From Mimachlamys varia (lineage: Eukaryota > Mollusca > Bivalvia > Pectinida > Pectinidae): DNA of 64,000 bases. Every line of letters begins with the position of its first letter. Within the stretch, counting starts at the first letter, position 1. This document shows positions 1 to 13,700 of this stretch, in pieces. Under the pieces are notes generated by a model. The model made no database searches. It was not told where the DNA came from and worked only from the letters and a program-made list of their open reading frames with translations. The DNA lies in the NCBI GenBank assembly GCA_947623455.1, contig OX392530.1, positions 4,191,501 to 4,255,500 on the forward strand, in the 5' to 3' direction. The position numbers and the translations under genes are program-made.

Positions 1-638
1 GCATATAAATATAAGTATGAAAGAACTAAGCATAGACACATACAGGTGCATTTACTAAAGTATATGTAAATTACATAAAGAACACATTTTTGAATAAGAA
101 AAAAATGTAAAAAAGGACACACATAACAAAAAACATCAGTTATTAATTATCTAATTATACATTGTTGAATAAAATATTTAATATTCCTCGAACTACATTC
201 CAATAAAGTGAAAATCTGTAAGACACAAGAGTTCCTAGCAGTTTCTATACTCTAGACCTTGTCTGAATCGTCTCTGGTTCTACCACCAGACTTTTGACAT
301 TTCGACAGATAGAGGTGCCCCACCAGACATATATCTGTCAAAACGTCTAAGTCTGGTGGCAGGGTCAAAAAAACTCGGGCTACTGTATGTCAAATCGTCT
401 AAACAATCAATACATGCACTCACATCATATACAATTGGATACCGTACGCGTCCTTAAAAACCTAATAAAACGAAAACAAAACCAACCTCTGATGTGAGGA
501 CTAATTGACATCAGACTACCCTAGATTTTTCTAACTGATGTACTTTTTTTTATATATATTCGGAGGAATAAATCAAATGATATAAACAAGCTACGTTTTT
601 AAATCAGTGATGATAAGATACGTTACTTATCTTTACAG
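1..638 (+). other. ACP5-like intron, non-coding
   Basis: No exon is recognisable before the acceptor at 637-638, so this is probably the last intron of the acid phosphatase gene. It holds an imperfect inverted repeat at about 281-362 (listed separately) and otherwise AT-rich sequence. The acceptor has a weak pyrimidine tract ending in TTTACAG. Confidence 0.6.
281..362. repeat. Imperfect inverted repeat (hairpin)
   Basis: The left arm contains CCACCAGACTT and GACAGATA; the right arm contains their reverse complements (TATCTGTC and AAGTCTGGTGG), around a loop of about 20 bases. This could be a small MITE remnant; no clear target duplication was seen. Confidence 0.55.
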
Positions 639-887
639 CACCTGGAGGTGGAGTCTCCTGGACTTACAACCGATATGTTCGTAATCGGTGCTGCCAACTT
701 CGTCGATACCAGTACCAAACACAGTCAGTCCGTCCCGAAAGATTCATCCAAGTTTATGTGGGCCAAACCAGAAGACTTTGGTGGATTCGCTTATATTGAA
801 ACCGTTAAAAACAACATGACCTTCACTTTTGTCGATGGCCGAGGTCAATCAATTTATCAAAAAGTTCTCTTCCCAAGAAAAAAATAA
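639..887 (+). CDS. ACP5: Tartrate-resistant (purple) acid phosphatase, C-terminal exon
   Basis: This is the last coding exon: the acceptor AG is at 637-638, the exon enters in phase 0 and the stop TAA is at 885-887, giving 82 codons. The reading aligns along its length with the C-terminus of mammalian ACP5. Shared landmarks are G-A-x-N-F-x-D, then the KHSQSVP stretch (RHQRKVP in human), GGFAYIE (GGFAYVE), MTFTFVDGRGQSIY (MTVTYIEASGKSLF) and a basic tail RKK. The family carries a di-metal phosphatase centre and hydrolyses phosphomonoesters in lysosomal or secreted compartments. The metal ligands are in upstream exons outside this window, so activity cannot be judged here. The gene is truncated by the window edge. 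Its 3' end is not fixed; several AATAAA-like sites follow (for example near 2145). Confidence 0.85.
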   Translation, partial: HLEVESPGLTTDMFVIGAANFVDTSTKHSQSVPKDSSKFMWAKPEDFGGFAYIETVKNNMTFTFVDGRGQSIYQKVLFPRKK

Positions 888-2100
888 TGAAAAATGTGCT
901 AAAATATTACCATCAGTGAATTTGATCTTTCTAAAAGGCGATTAGTCTAATGTGTTTAATAATTATTTCATGAGTTAATTAGTTCTTATATATTTAAACC
1001 TTAGACATTACCCTCGTCTGTCGTTATACAGTGTTGCCGGCTTTCCCCTTCAGCCATTCTTCTAGGGGAACAAAGTTTATTTTTTAATTTGTTTAACAAT
1101 TACCGGTGGTTTTATTTTAATCTGTTTAACAATTACCAATGAGTGTTTTAATCTGTTTAACAATTACAAGTGATTTTGTTTTATTTTAATATGTTTACCA
1201 TGACTGTGATTAGATTGTTATCTAAGTATGTAATTAAACAAGTGCTGATGTTATATGTAATCTGTTTAACAATTTCGAAATAGATGGCAACAATCATCTG
1301 TACATAGGATTCATTATATACCAGTCTAAGAGTTATTTATAAAAAAAAAATGCATTCTATTTTTGCTAGAGCTGTTTATTGTGATAAGGCTAATTGATCA
1401 TAAATACTTCAAAAATGGTCCTCCCAATTCAGACAGAAAGGAAAGTCTCCTTGAAAATATTTCTTGTTCATATTTTGCCTCTAGTTTAATCGATTTTGAG
1501 TTCGGATTATGGTCTTGTTGAAGCTTTGGTATTCTCTGATATTTTTCTCTTAAAGGCCCAATATACGTAACTTCAGGAAATTTGTCGGGATTCTGAAAAA
1601 ATTATGAACATAATCCTGTTGATAACCATGCATAAATAAGCCTAAAACGAAGTAAACCTGAGCGGTAACTAACAAGAAACTCTTTGACAAAAAAATATTC
1701 CAAAATATTGAAAATAATTCATGTGGTGCCAACTTCAACAACAAGCTGAAGGTAGAAGGCAGTTCAAAATGGATGCGTGTTTACAAATACCGTGTTTCAA
1801 CTGATGCTGTACCGGTAACCGCGTAAGAATTCATCTTGAATATTGCTGATATCAGTTAATCTTAATTAAATCTATAAATATTAAAAAAAACTATTCGGCT
1901 TGATTTTCGCTTCAAGTTTTACCGAAAGTTACGTATTTTGGGCCTTTACCTCCTATAGTGTACATTGTTCTAATTATAATTATTATAATCGTTGCAATTA
2001 TAAACACATAAGTGCCATTCAATGTTCGAATTTTGATGATTTTTATATACTACTGTGATAACTTTACCTACTTACTAGTATATTTACCGGTGTACTTGTT

Positions 2101-2505
2101 TAGCATTCCATGTCAATCATGTGCCATAAAGTTATGCCAATAATAAATGTGTACGAAATAATGAAGATTAAATTGCTGGAAGCGTATTTTTTAAGACTTA
2201 CAATTGATTACGATGCATAACAGAAATGTGATTTAGCATTCCATGTCAACCTTGAACCATGCAGTATACCAATAATAAGGTGTACAAATATGTACAAGAT
2301 AATGTAGATTACATTGTTGGTAATGTATTTTTAAGACATTACAATTGATTACGATGTATATTACAGTGATATTATTTAACATTCCGTGTCAATCGTGAGT
2401 GCCATAAAATTATGCAAATACGAAATATGTACAATTATGCAGATTACAGTGTGGGTAATGTATGTTTAAGGCTTTACAAGTGATTATGATGTAATACAGT
2501 AATAT
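2101..2505. repeat. Tandem repeat, about 133 bp x 3
   Basis: Three diverged copies begin with AGCATTCC(A/G)TGTCAA near 2101, 2233 and 2367. Each continues through a GTACAA/ACGAAAT block and ends with ACAA(T/G)TGATTA(C/T)GATG. It is intergenic with no coding potential. Confidence 0.75.
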
Positions 2506-4641
2506 ATTTGAGTTTAAGGTTATTTTACATGTATTTTATCTGTTTAATTCGATTTTAAATTGAATTTGATATGTTTTATCATATATAGCAAAAAAATATC
2601 ATTTTCGTTTGTTAAAACTGGTTATTTCCACCAATATGACCTTTCTGTATAGAGCAGTGCTCAAAAACATTAATTAATAACCAAAATTCCAAAAAGGTAT
2701 TATGTAACCAAGTTATTTCTTTATTCACCAAGATTTATATGGCGGGCGCTTACTCTTCCGGAACACCTGGTCTTTATTCTTTTATACTTTTACAAGGGTC
2801 TCTATGTGAAATGTTCCTTTGTTTTTACAAATTTGAGTACTTGTGTATCAGGTTTATCAGTATCTGGCAAAAATTGCGATAGATGAAATGTAATTTCCTG
2901 TTCACTGTTAGTTCCATCCATATATAGAGTTATGCGTATGTTAATTGCAATATCATTGAATAACTGGTACGGATCGTAAACTATAATTGTATGTAAGAAC
3001 ACTGCGATAGCTGGAACTACATATCAGTTTGACTATAACTACATATTATGTTGTCTATTCCATTGAAGTTTGAAAACAAAAATACAAATATGAAACCGAT
3101 TAATGTAATTCTTACTTCATTTTGATTTGTTTTAGTCTTGTCTCACAAAATGTTCTAATATATATAATTTTCTTATGAAAATAAACCAAATGTTATTAGT
3201 TCTCGGTGTTGTAAACATATCAATATTTTTAAATAGAAAAAAGAAAAATATACATATTCGACTTTCATATATTTTTTATAGAATGCAAGACTAAGCTATA
3301 GAAAATAGAAAGAAAAAAACACATGGACGAAAAGAGGGCTGTGATCACATTGAATGTGAAATTAGTGAATCGTAGTTTGTGTCACCCAAACCCCTCCCCG
3401 TCCCTCCCCATCCCGATGTACTGTTACTATATCGGCAATATTAGAGATTGGTGATGCATGAAATGTATTTCTGTTTTAAAATGTCATGTATTTTACAGTC
3501 ATGTTGAATAAATGAATAAGATGTTGATTTCTGCAAAATATTTTTGCGATTTTTAGTAAAATAAAAGGTTTCTATATATTAAAAAGTTGTCTTTTTTTCC
3601 CTTGGCATTCTGAACAAGAATCACATCAAAGAGGTGGATCCACTGCAATCGTAATCAAATTTAACTCAAAACGTATTTGTTCACGCTATATTTTCACCTT
3701 GAACATTGATTTAAAATTGCAATGAAGTGGGACAGAAATGTTAACCAACTAAAATGCATTCAACCGTACCATGAACTAGTAAACTTCCCTAGATTTACTT
3801 TGAACTAAGGTACTGTTCTTATGTTCGTATTGTTGTTAATAAACAATGGAAATTGTTTATCTATCACTTTAATAATAGCTATTGTTCTTTTGTCATAAAA
3901 CTAAAAATTATAAAGATCAATTGTAGAAAAGTACTTGTGTTTGTATTTTTCAAAAATCAATTTAACAACAAAAACAATTTTCAAGATAAAAAAAAATGGT
4001 TAAAAATATCGGTGGTTTCCATTTCTATTTTAAACCAGAAACCATGGTCGGACATACGTGCAAAATATACGTGAGTGTTTTCAAGGACATGGTAATACAT
4101 GTTTACGCTAAAACATAATAGGTCATAACAAAACGTCAACAAAAGGACTAATTTGGACTAAAATATAACACATACAATCGTAACCGGGGAGATATTAAAG
4201 AAAAAAATTATGAAAGCCTTCCTATCTGTCTTAACCTTACAACCTTTTCCGGGTATATTTTTGTTATATTTACCTCCTGCATCATAATTCAGTGCAGAAA
4301 CGAGTCCATCAGCAATGAGAGCAAATCATGACAAATGATCGGAGTTACTGTACTTGGCCCAGCACCTCACAATCACTGTTTCAAACTTTCAAAGGTGTAC
4401 GCCAAAGTGATGTTATTGCGCTTATTTGGTCCCTCACTGTCTCATTATACACGCATTGATAATTTACCAAACCTATGAGCAAAAGCCAAGCTCGCATTTT
4501 TTTATGATCGGAGGAAAGGTCAAAATTACATTTTACATTTTTTAACTGTTAAACATGTTGTTATGACATTATGAAGAGAAGTTTGGCGGTATCAAACAAG
4601 GGGTCAAATTGTACATCTCTGATAAACTTAGGGTCAGATAG

Positions 4642-4996
4642 CAGGGGCTAGGCACGGACCTATATGTCAGTATGAAATGTGTGTTTGATACTTATTTTAC
4701 CTCTCTCGAATCACAGTTGCTTGAGTTTCTGTCAGTAAATAATATATATAATAATAGGAACCGCCCATTACAGAATGCTATAATGGTATAATGGGCGGCT
4801 CCTTGTTCTGTATGCCTATGCAATGTGCATTTGGTAATAAACTGAATTGAAATACATCTTTTCTTTTATAATTTACTGACAGAAACTCAAACAACTTTGC
4901 TCGAATATATAGTAGCGGGAGGGGCTATATTCGAGAAAGGTAAACAAAATATCTGACAATCATTTCATAGTGACATAGGTCCGTACCTAGCCCCTG
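4642..4996. mobile_element. MITE-like palindromic element (355 bp)
   Basis: The ends are CAGGGGCTAGGCACGGACC on the left and the matching inverse GGTCCGTACCTAGCCCCTG on the right. The inverted arms run on for about 170 bases each, including GAGTTTCTGTCAGTAAAT and its inverse near 4861. The centre is a hairpin around CCGCCCATTA/TAATGGGCGG. CAGGG-type ends recall hAT elements, but I found no convincing 8-bp target duplication. There is no ORF, so it is non-autonomous. Confidence 0.75.
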
Positions 4997-5979
4997 TGAT
5001 ACAACATACAATACACCTAGACAGTAACAATTATATACATGTTTAGATTTGAAACTTTTTACTTCTGCTTCTTCTTCTGCCGATTACGTATCCTCATGAT
5101 CGTCTTGCCGAATATTTTGACACTAGTGAGTGCGTAAGAATGTTCTATTAAAACATGTTAAAAACAATACATAAAGCATGAAATGAAAAGAAGAATACTA
5201 TTATATACATGTACATCTAAGCCCAGCTGGTAGTTAGACGTAAAGACATAAAAATAAAGGAATCAATAGATAGGGTTAAAAAGAAGCTTTGTATCTACGG
5301 TTTTCTTCGGAGTAGGGCAGATTTAAAGGATTCTAATATGATGTTACATGGATGATGTCAGTGGGGAGACTGTTCCAAGTAACCAAGGTGCGTGGGAACC
5401 AAGACAGTTTTCTGTACTCCGTTCTACTGTGTGGTATATGGAGTAACTAAATCCATGCTGAATCTTTGATGGTCTTCATGGTTACGGGTATATGAGTTTG
5501 TCACTTGGGTCAATTGCAACAAACTAATATAATTGGACTTGCACGTGTCTGAAAATTCTCAAATTTATATCGTCGGCATACAATGCATTTCCATATAATA
5601 AAACTTTTAAGTTAATATATATATTTAAGTTTCGCAACTGATCAAATAGTATTATTCTACTGTTAACAGAAAGGATAAGCATTTTCAGTGTTTTATTGTA
5701 TCTTTTTTTAATTCAACGTGTACAAATTAAAAAGATTGTGAATAACAGGAGGATTGGTGGAGGCTGCCAGACGTACATACAATGTAAAATGCACGTGAAT
5801 ATATTACTTACAAAATGTACATTCATGTGTATACTGTACATGTACGTAACTGACTATAATCTTATAATTAAATGTCCACAATAGTTGACAATAATTTATT
5901 TGTTAACATGGTTAGTCTTGGTTGTGTTATCCTGGAGTATTTTTTTAAAAGTCTTGTCTACAATTTTTGTTTTGTTTCA

Positions 5980-6209
5980 GTGGTTCCTAGTAAGTTTGTC
6001 GAAGTGGGCTATTTATGTGCATAGCTACGGTAGCGGGGAGGGTATAACTCCGTCGCATTAACGCTTTAACGTTGTATGCTCTCACACGAGTCCTACAAAC
6101 GTTTTGGTGATAGATGATACCGTTCGATGCAGAATGCGGAAGCCGTAATGAAAACGAAAACGAAGTTAATGACGATTCAAAGTTGTAATTGAACAATAAT
6201 TATCCAAAT
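5980..6209 (+). promoter_or_regulatory. Probable CC2D1 5' UTR / promoter
   Basis: This CpG-containing segment, less AT-rich than its surroundings, ends at the CC2D1 start codon. An in-frame TAA at 6186-6188 lies just upstream of ATG 6210, which supports that start. No TATA box is convincingly placed; the transcription start cannot be fixed from sequence. Confidence 0.35.
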
Positions 6210-9200
6210 ATGTTTGGTAGAAAGAAGGAAGGAGGGGATCCTCCTAGAAGGAAAGGAGCCGATTTAATGAACCAGGTATGATCCCCAGACAAAATGTTGA
6301 TTTTCCCCAGACGTCAACAGGTCGCACTTAAGCTTATACATCATTTTGTAGGCCTAAGCTTAGATGACGCATAGTCATAGGCATATAGTTACGTATACCA
6401 TGCCATTACTAGCTAGGTTAGTTCTTACGACAATTTCACGTTCAAGCAGTTTGAATAAAACTTGAACTTGAGCATGAATATCGATGTAACTTGTATTTGA
6501 TCAGGATAGATCTATAATTCTTGAATAAAAGTGTCCACCCTTTAAATCAGTATAGGCTATCAAAAGTGACAGAAATTTAGAATGCCATGAAATTAAACGT
6601 ACGCGTAAACCCATGCCAGTAAACAAAAAAAAAGACCTGGATATGAGTAGCCAATTCATACATGTACATGCATCTAGTGTATAGCATAGACAAAATCTGC
6701 ACGACAGCAGGTAGACCTAATGTTGGTCTAGCTGTACATTCTACCTATACATTGTACCTATATAACTACATATATAAAAGATGCATTGATTAGGTGGCCT
6801 TACAAGCATGAGCTGAAGGAATTTCTCTTTAGCTCAAAGATCAGTCGGTAGAGCATCAGGCTGTAGAGCCAATGGTCTTGGGTTCGAGCCCAGCGACGGC
6901 ACTATCTTTAATTATCACTTTTCCTCATACTATTGCAAACTAGCTAGTGCCGATGACCCTTCCCGTTAAAAGGAAGAATCCTTGGCGGGGAGCCAAATAA
7001 CCTGGGTTGGAGATTAAGAAAATTGGGGGAATAAGATGTGCATATAGATAAGGTTGCATTACAAGCATGAGCAGTGACGGCACTATATAATATTTATCAA
7101 TTTTCCTCCTCCTATTACACATATAGCTTATAATTATAGTTGTTTTCAGCTTCATTTTAAAAGCTAATTCACATCAACACTAAGTTTATGGTATGTTAAC
7201 TATATAATTATACTCCACAGAGACCAGAATGCATTGCTTTAATATTGTTTATTTCCATTTGTATATGCCCATCAAATAAAAATCAACAGGAGATATTATG
7301 TCAATTAAATGGCATTGTCCGTCCATATGTCTGTTGTTAACTTTTATTTCTCCAGATATCTCCTACAATTTTCAACGGATATCTTTCAAACTAAATTAGT
7401 ATTTAGGCTTAATTATCAATTTATCATGACATGAAATTGAGTTTTCCTGAACGATAGATTGATTCAACTACCGTATATTTTCTTTAGTTATGGCCCTTCA
7501 GGACTTTGTATCCAATGCGATTTTAGGCACATGTCAATGTTTACATTTTTGAATCCAATGTAAATATTACAACTGTGCAAAGGAAGGGAATTTCCAAAAT
7601 GTGAACCGAGAAACGATCATAAATTATGCGATTTCATAGGTAAAAAACAACATTCAAGACATGGTATGTAGAAATCAAAACCCAAGATTAGATTTTATAG
7701 AATTTGCACCAGCAAATTCTCTTAAGTTATAAGATACTGCCTTCGATGGTGATAAGTTCTAGCACAATTTTTTGGGGACCGGCAAAGTAAAAATGCTTTG
7801 ATTTTTTTGCGTTTTCTTCTATTCATTTAAAATTTTGTATCATACCTCAAAAAGCAATATATATATAATTTTAAGATATATAACTGGTTTCGTTGTGCTG
7901 TTCAACTTTTCAAGTAACAGCTTTTGCATAATTGCCAAATATGAGCATTATGTAGAAAATGTAAACTATTGTTTGTTCGGAGATCTCCTCTTACAATTTT
8001 CAACAGATTCTTTCAAACTTTGTAGGCTTATAAACATCATGAAATGAAGTTGTTTTTTCCTTAATGGCAATACATGTAATTGGTTTGACAATATAGAGTT
8101 ATTTATCCCTTATCTCATTCTAATTTGCACTGAACTTTAACAGTGGGTACTTTTAATCTCAGTACACTTCTGATATGAATATCTTGCCTCTTTGCGGTGG
8201 TGTTGTTCGATATTCATATATTAGCAGTTACCGTGAAGTGGAATATTGGTTATCTCAGGTTATAACTCCTGGGTTCCGTAGAGATACAGTTGTACATTAA
8301 TGACTGGCTGCATATAAGAAAATGGAAATGACACCAAATTCTGTATGCTACAAGTATATTTATACAAACTGACTAAAACACACAAAATAAATAATCATGG
8401 TAAAATTCAGGATAGGTATAGGGACTGCCACGTGACAAGATCTCTTGTTGGTGCAGTCAGATGTTCAAGGGAGACAACTCTCCAGAAATAATAATGAATA
8501 GTTTGCATCTGTTGACTCACCTCCCACAAGGAGTCTTAAATATGTAGGAGGGACCTGAAGTGATTACTGATATTCCACGTTGTCTGGCTGTGATCATGGC
8601 CCCATACCTTTTCACACCTGACTAGTCAGTACTTTGTCTTAATTGATAATAGATTTCTCATCTGTTTTTGCAGATCTTTGAATAATGTAGTAATAATTAT
8701 TTTTAAAGAAATTGCTTGAACCATTTTTTTCTTTCATTTGCAAGCTTGGATTTGGTGGTGACATGGGTGGAATGGATGATGATGATGACGCAGCACTAGA
8801 AGCAGAGTTACTTGCCCTTCAAGGGGAGGGACCACCTAAAGCTAAAACAAAAAAGAAAGGTTGGTGTTCATTGTAGAATCAACCAATCTACATTGTATTT
8901 ACCCTTCAAATTTCACTTGAAAATTAATGAATTTTTTATTTGCATATATATTGTTTTACATGGACACTTCTTGAACCAAAACCCTATTGAATTTTTAATT
9001 ATAGACACAAGCACTTAGTTTGAACAAAATAAATTTTGTTTATACTGGGGGAAATTTCCATTTGAATTGTTCTTAATTTCTTTGACAATTCACGCATGCG
9101 CACAAAACATAGAACTACCAACTTGAAGACAATATATACCTAATCATTTTGATTTGAGAATGTATCAAAGATTTTATTTGTGGATATAAAAGCTAGGTCC

Positions 9201-10758
9201 ATGTCCAAAAGCCATTAATGTATCGCTGTAAAGTGTACAGACCCAAATTTACCAAAGTCTTAAGGGGTTCTATTCTCAAATCAGATGCGACAAGTTTTGA
9301 ATAAACAGCTACCACAAGAACTTTCATGCTCTTGAGCTGTTCTATATGTTAACACGGAAAGCAAAATTACAGAATCATACAGTACATACAAACTAGCTAC
9401 ATTTAAAAAATCTGGTAGAATCATTTACAAATTTTTTTTTAATAATCCTGATGGTCTTTTAATGAATTAATGCTGTTCATGGCACAAAGATCATATCATT
9501 GCATATTTTCTGTAGTATATTATTGAAACCATCATTTATATCTTAGTATTTTATTTCTTTTCTCAGTACAATTTTTCATGGTTCATGTGTTTTTTTTTTT
9601 TTCATAGGTCAAGCTCTAGTGAGTCTACAAGATATTGGTAAGATGGCTGACGACTGTATGAAGGATATTGGAAGTGATGAGGAGATGTCAGATACAGAAG
9701 ATCCCGATTTAATGGTAGGCTACATAAGTCTCTCCGGTAACTTAGTAATCCTGATACATCCAATAAGTCAGCAGCTGATGTAGCTCAGCCTGAACTGATA
9801 CTGTATTGGCAAAGAAATGAGAAGGAAGAAATCCTGCCTTAATTGCAAGCTAACATGTTTAATAATTTGTTATAATGCTGAGATATGCTTGCTAAGTTAG
9901 CAATGTTGGATATGGTTGGTAGCAGGATGGACGAAAGATTGTATCTATGTATTTTACAATATGCCTCACTGTGTACAATTGCCTACTTGTATTTAAACAT
10001 AAAAAGATAGAAACTGTATTGAATTACCAGTCTCTTTCTCAGAATTTAATAAAGATTTGGATTTTTTTTATGTAATTATAAGGCAGAGCTTCAGGATCTT
10101 GAGGCTGATGATGATGATGATGAACAGGAAGCGCCTCCTCCACAGAGTGCACCTGCACCACAACCGAGTGTCAACATGCTGTCAGTGGTAATGGATCGTC
10201 TGTCCTTGTACCAACGGGCCCAGCAGGCTGCCAAGGAGGCCGGCGACACCTCTAAACAGAGACGCCTTGATAGGGGCATCAAGGTAATACCGGGACATGT
10301 ACAGGGGCATACATTTTATATTCTGTTATGTACTACTGGAACTAGGACACCTTGACAGAGGCATTACAGTTATGTCATGGATAATTCAAAATAGGACACT
10401 GTGGCAGTAGCATAGATTTTATGTTCTGTCATGGATACTTTACAGGAGATCACACTTATGAAACAGGCTTCCAGGCAGAATCAGAGATAATTTGAAATAG
10501 GGCATCTTGACAGGGACATCAAAGTTGCAAAGCATTTTGGTAAAAATATAGTTTCAATATCTTTGGGTACCTAAGCAATTGTTATTTTAGCTTCATATTT
10601 TTTGGCCAAACCAGAGTTTATTTTTTGTTTTGTTTTTCAGACACTACAGGACCTGCACAAGAAAGCGAAGGCTTGTAGGACTATATCTGAGGATGACATT
10701 CCTCCCCCTGTTACCGTGTCAACCAGCGCCCAGCGTCCTCCACCCGCAGCCACTCAAG
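6210..10758 (+). CDS. CC2D1A: CC2D1 exons 1-5: acidic N-terminus and DM14-1
   Basis: Exons: 6210-6275, 8745-8859, 9608-9714, 10083-10283, 10641-10758. The protein begins MFGRKKEGG. The conserved blocks LEAELLAL and DIGKMADDCMKD follow in exons 2-3, matching EELEAEFLAL and IEKMASLCMRD in human CC2D1A. Exon 4 encodes an Asp-rich run and then the first DM14 repeat (LSLYQRAQQAAKEAGDTSKQ and RRLDRGIK); exon 5 adds its end plus EDDIPPP. Phases are 0, 1, 0, 0, 1. The exon 5 donor (AAG|GTCTGT) is a poor consensus match. Confidence 0.88.
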
Positions 10759-13700
10759 GTCTGTCAGGCGTTTGAAATGGTCAAGTTTCCAAATAAAGAA
10801 TTGTTTTGCATTTTCATGTATTGAAATTTGAATATTGTTGGATTTCTTTGAGGATTGAAATTGTTTGAAAAGAAAATTTGATGTTTTCACTCCAGAATTC
10901 AATTTAAATGGTTAGAAATGTATATCTGGGTGCAAAGTTAATGTAAAAATTTGTACTTTAAATATCGGGGTGTAATTTGGTTTCAATATAGATTTTTCAT
11001 GAATAATACAAAGTCTAACATAAAAAAAGGTTTGTTTTTAATTCCCAGTATCATAAAGTAATTCTTCTAATAGATTAATATAATCTTCCCCTACCTTGAG
11101 GGTGTGACACAGAAATCTCCAACCCAAGGGATCCTATTATTGGTTGTCTTACCCGAGGCTCTGCCGAAGGTTAGACAATCAAGAATGTCACCCCGAGGGT
11201 TAGAGATTTCTCTGTCACAACATCAAGGTAGGAGATGATTATTCTTCTCCTTATCATTTTGTATCTTTTTTGTTAACGAAAGTATCGATGCAACACAATG
11301 CTGAGGTGACATGATTGAACTGTTGCATTTGCACGATAGTGTGGTTGTCGTGATGTCATTATTTTGTGTTTGTGACGTCATGATATTGTTGTCAGCCTGT
11401 GCGATCTCTCATACCCTGGGGAGGGGGGGGGGGGGGGGTGGGGGGTGACAAGAGAAATCTTGAACAGGTAAAATAGAGAGAAAAACCTGTGAATGATGTG
11501 AGAATTAAGACTTAACATGACTTATATCTCTGTAGCTCCTATAATTGAGATTTTAATTATTATGACTTCTATCTCTGTAGCTCCTATAATTGAGATTTTA
11601 ATTAACATGACTTATGTCTCTGTAGCTCCTATAATTGAGATTTTAATCAATATGACTTATATCTCTGTAGCTCCTATAATTGAAATTTTAATCAATATGA
11701 CTTATATCTCTGTAGTTCCCATAATTGTGATTTTAATTAATATGACTTATATCTCTGTAGTTCCCATAATTGGGATTTTAATTAATATGACTTATATCTC
11801 TGTAGCTCCCATAATTGTGATTTTAATTAATATGACTTCTATCTCTGTAGCTCCTATAACTGAAATTTTAATCAATATGACTTATATCTCTGTAGCTCCC
11901 ATAATTGTGATTTTAATTAATATGACTTCTATCTCTGTAGCTCCTATATTTGAAATTTTAATTGAAATGACTTATATCTCTGTAGCTCCCATAATTGAGA
12001 TTTTAATCAACATGACTGATATCCCTGTAGCTCCTATAATTGAAATTTTAATCAATATGACTTATATCTCTGTAGCTCCCATAATTGTGATTTTAATTAA
12101 TATGACTTCTATCTCTGTAGCTCCTATATTTGAAATTTTAATTGAAATGACTTATATCTCTGTAGCTCCCATAATTGAGATTTTAATCAACATGACTGAT
12201 ATCTCTGTAGCTCATATAATTGAGATTTTAATCAACATGACTGATATCTCTGTAGCTCATATAATTGAGATTTTAATCAACATGACTTAAATCTCTGTAG
12301 CTCCTATAATTGAGATTTTAATTAACATGACTGATATCTCTGTAGCTCCTATAATTGAGATTTTAATTAACATGACTTATATCTCTGTAGCTCCTATAAT
12401 TGAGATTTTAATTAACATGACTGATATCTCTGTAGCTCCTATAATTGAGATTTTAATTAACATGACTTATATCTCTGTAGCTGCTATAACGAAATTTTAA
12501 TTAACATGACTTATATCTCTGTAGCTGCTATAACGAAATTTTAATTAACATGACTTATGTCTCTGTAGCTCCTATAATTGAGATTTTAATTAACATGACT
12601 TATGTCTCTGTAGCTCCTATAATTGAGATTTTAATTAACATGACTTATGTCTCTGTAGCTCCTATAATTGAGATTTTAATTAACATGACTTATATCTCTG
12701 TAGCTCGTATAATTGAGATTTTAATTGACATGACTTATATCTCTGTAGCTCCTATAATTGAGATTTTAATTAACATGACTTATATCTCTGTAGCTGCTAT
12801 AACAAAATTTTAATTAACATGACTGATATCTCTGTAGCTCCCATAATTGAGATTTTAATTAATATGACTTATATCTCTGTAGCTCCTATAATTGAAATTT
12901 TAATTGAAATGACTTATATCTCTGTAGCTCCTATAATTGAAATTTTAATTAACATGACTTATATCTCTGTAGCTCCTATAATTGAAATTTTAATTGAAAT
13001 GACTTATATCTCTGTAGCTCCTATAATTGTAATTTTAATTAACATGACTTATGTCTCTGTAGCTCCTATAATTGAAATTTTAATTAACATGACTTATGTC
13101 TCTGTAGCTCCTATAATTGTAATTTTAATTAACATGACTTATGTCTCTGTAGCTCCTATAATTGTAATTTTAATTAACATGACTTATGTCTCTGTAGCTC
13201 CTATAATTGTAATTTTAATTAACATGACTTATGTCTCTGTAGCTCCTATAATTGAGATTTTAATTAACATGACTGATATCTCTGTAGCTCCTATAATTGA
13301 GATTTTAATTAACATGACTGATATCTCTGTAGCTCTTAGTATTGAGATTTTAATTAACATGACTTATGTCTCTGTAGCTCCTATAATTGAGATTTTAATT
13401 AACATGATTTATGTCTCTGTAGCTCATATAATTGAGATTTTAATTAACATGACTGATATCTCTGTAGCTCATATAATTGAGATTTTAATTAACATGATTT
13501 ATGTCTCTGTAGCTCCTGTGATTGAGCCAACACTGCCACAAAGAGAACCTTCCCCCAAACCTGCACCAGTCCCAGAGAGGGCTCCTGTTGTACCAGAAAC
13601 CCCAACTACTGCGCAATCTTCTCAGAGTAATTCATCTCTATCATCTTCAGTAAAAGACTTTCAGTGATTCTTATTATGTATTGAAATGGGTTCCCAAAAG

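Larger units (their letters stand above)
888..6209. other. ACP5 3' region and intergenic DNA
   Basis: No coding exon is recognised. The stretch contains the ACP5 3' UTR (end unknown), a short tandem motif with CTGTTTAACAATTAC repeated around 1085-1165, a 133-bp triplicate repeat at 2101-2505, a MITE at 4642-4996, and dispersed-repeat fragments. Pieces near 1480-1545 and 2760-2820 resemble parts of 55795-55935. The last ~230 bases are probably the CC2D1 5' UTR or promoter. Confidence 0.6.

Noticed and set aside
6824..6903. A functional tRNA gene
   Set aside because: The 5' acceptor strand does not pair with the 3' strand CGACGGC and the anticodon stem is broken; better explained as a SINE head.
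11515..13525. CRISPR-like regularly spaced repeats
   Set aside because: Units are contiguous with no unique spacers and the DNA is animal nuclear sequence; the same applies to all other arrays here.
11517..13667. Long + ORFs (257, 87 and 282 codons) encoding a 15-residue repeat protein
   Set aside because: They are translations of the 45-bp acceptor minisatellite. They lack an own promoter or conserved domain and end in the CC2D1 exon 6 frame. They are kept only as possible exon extension, not as a gene.
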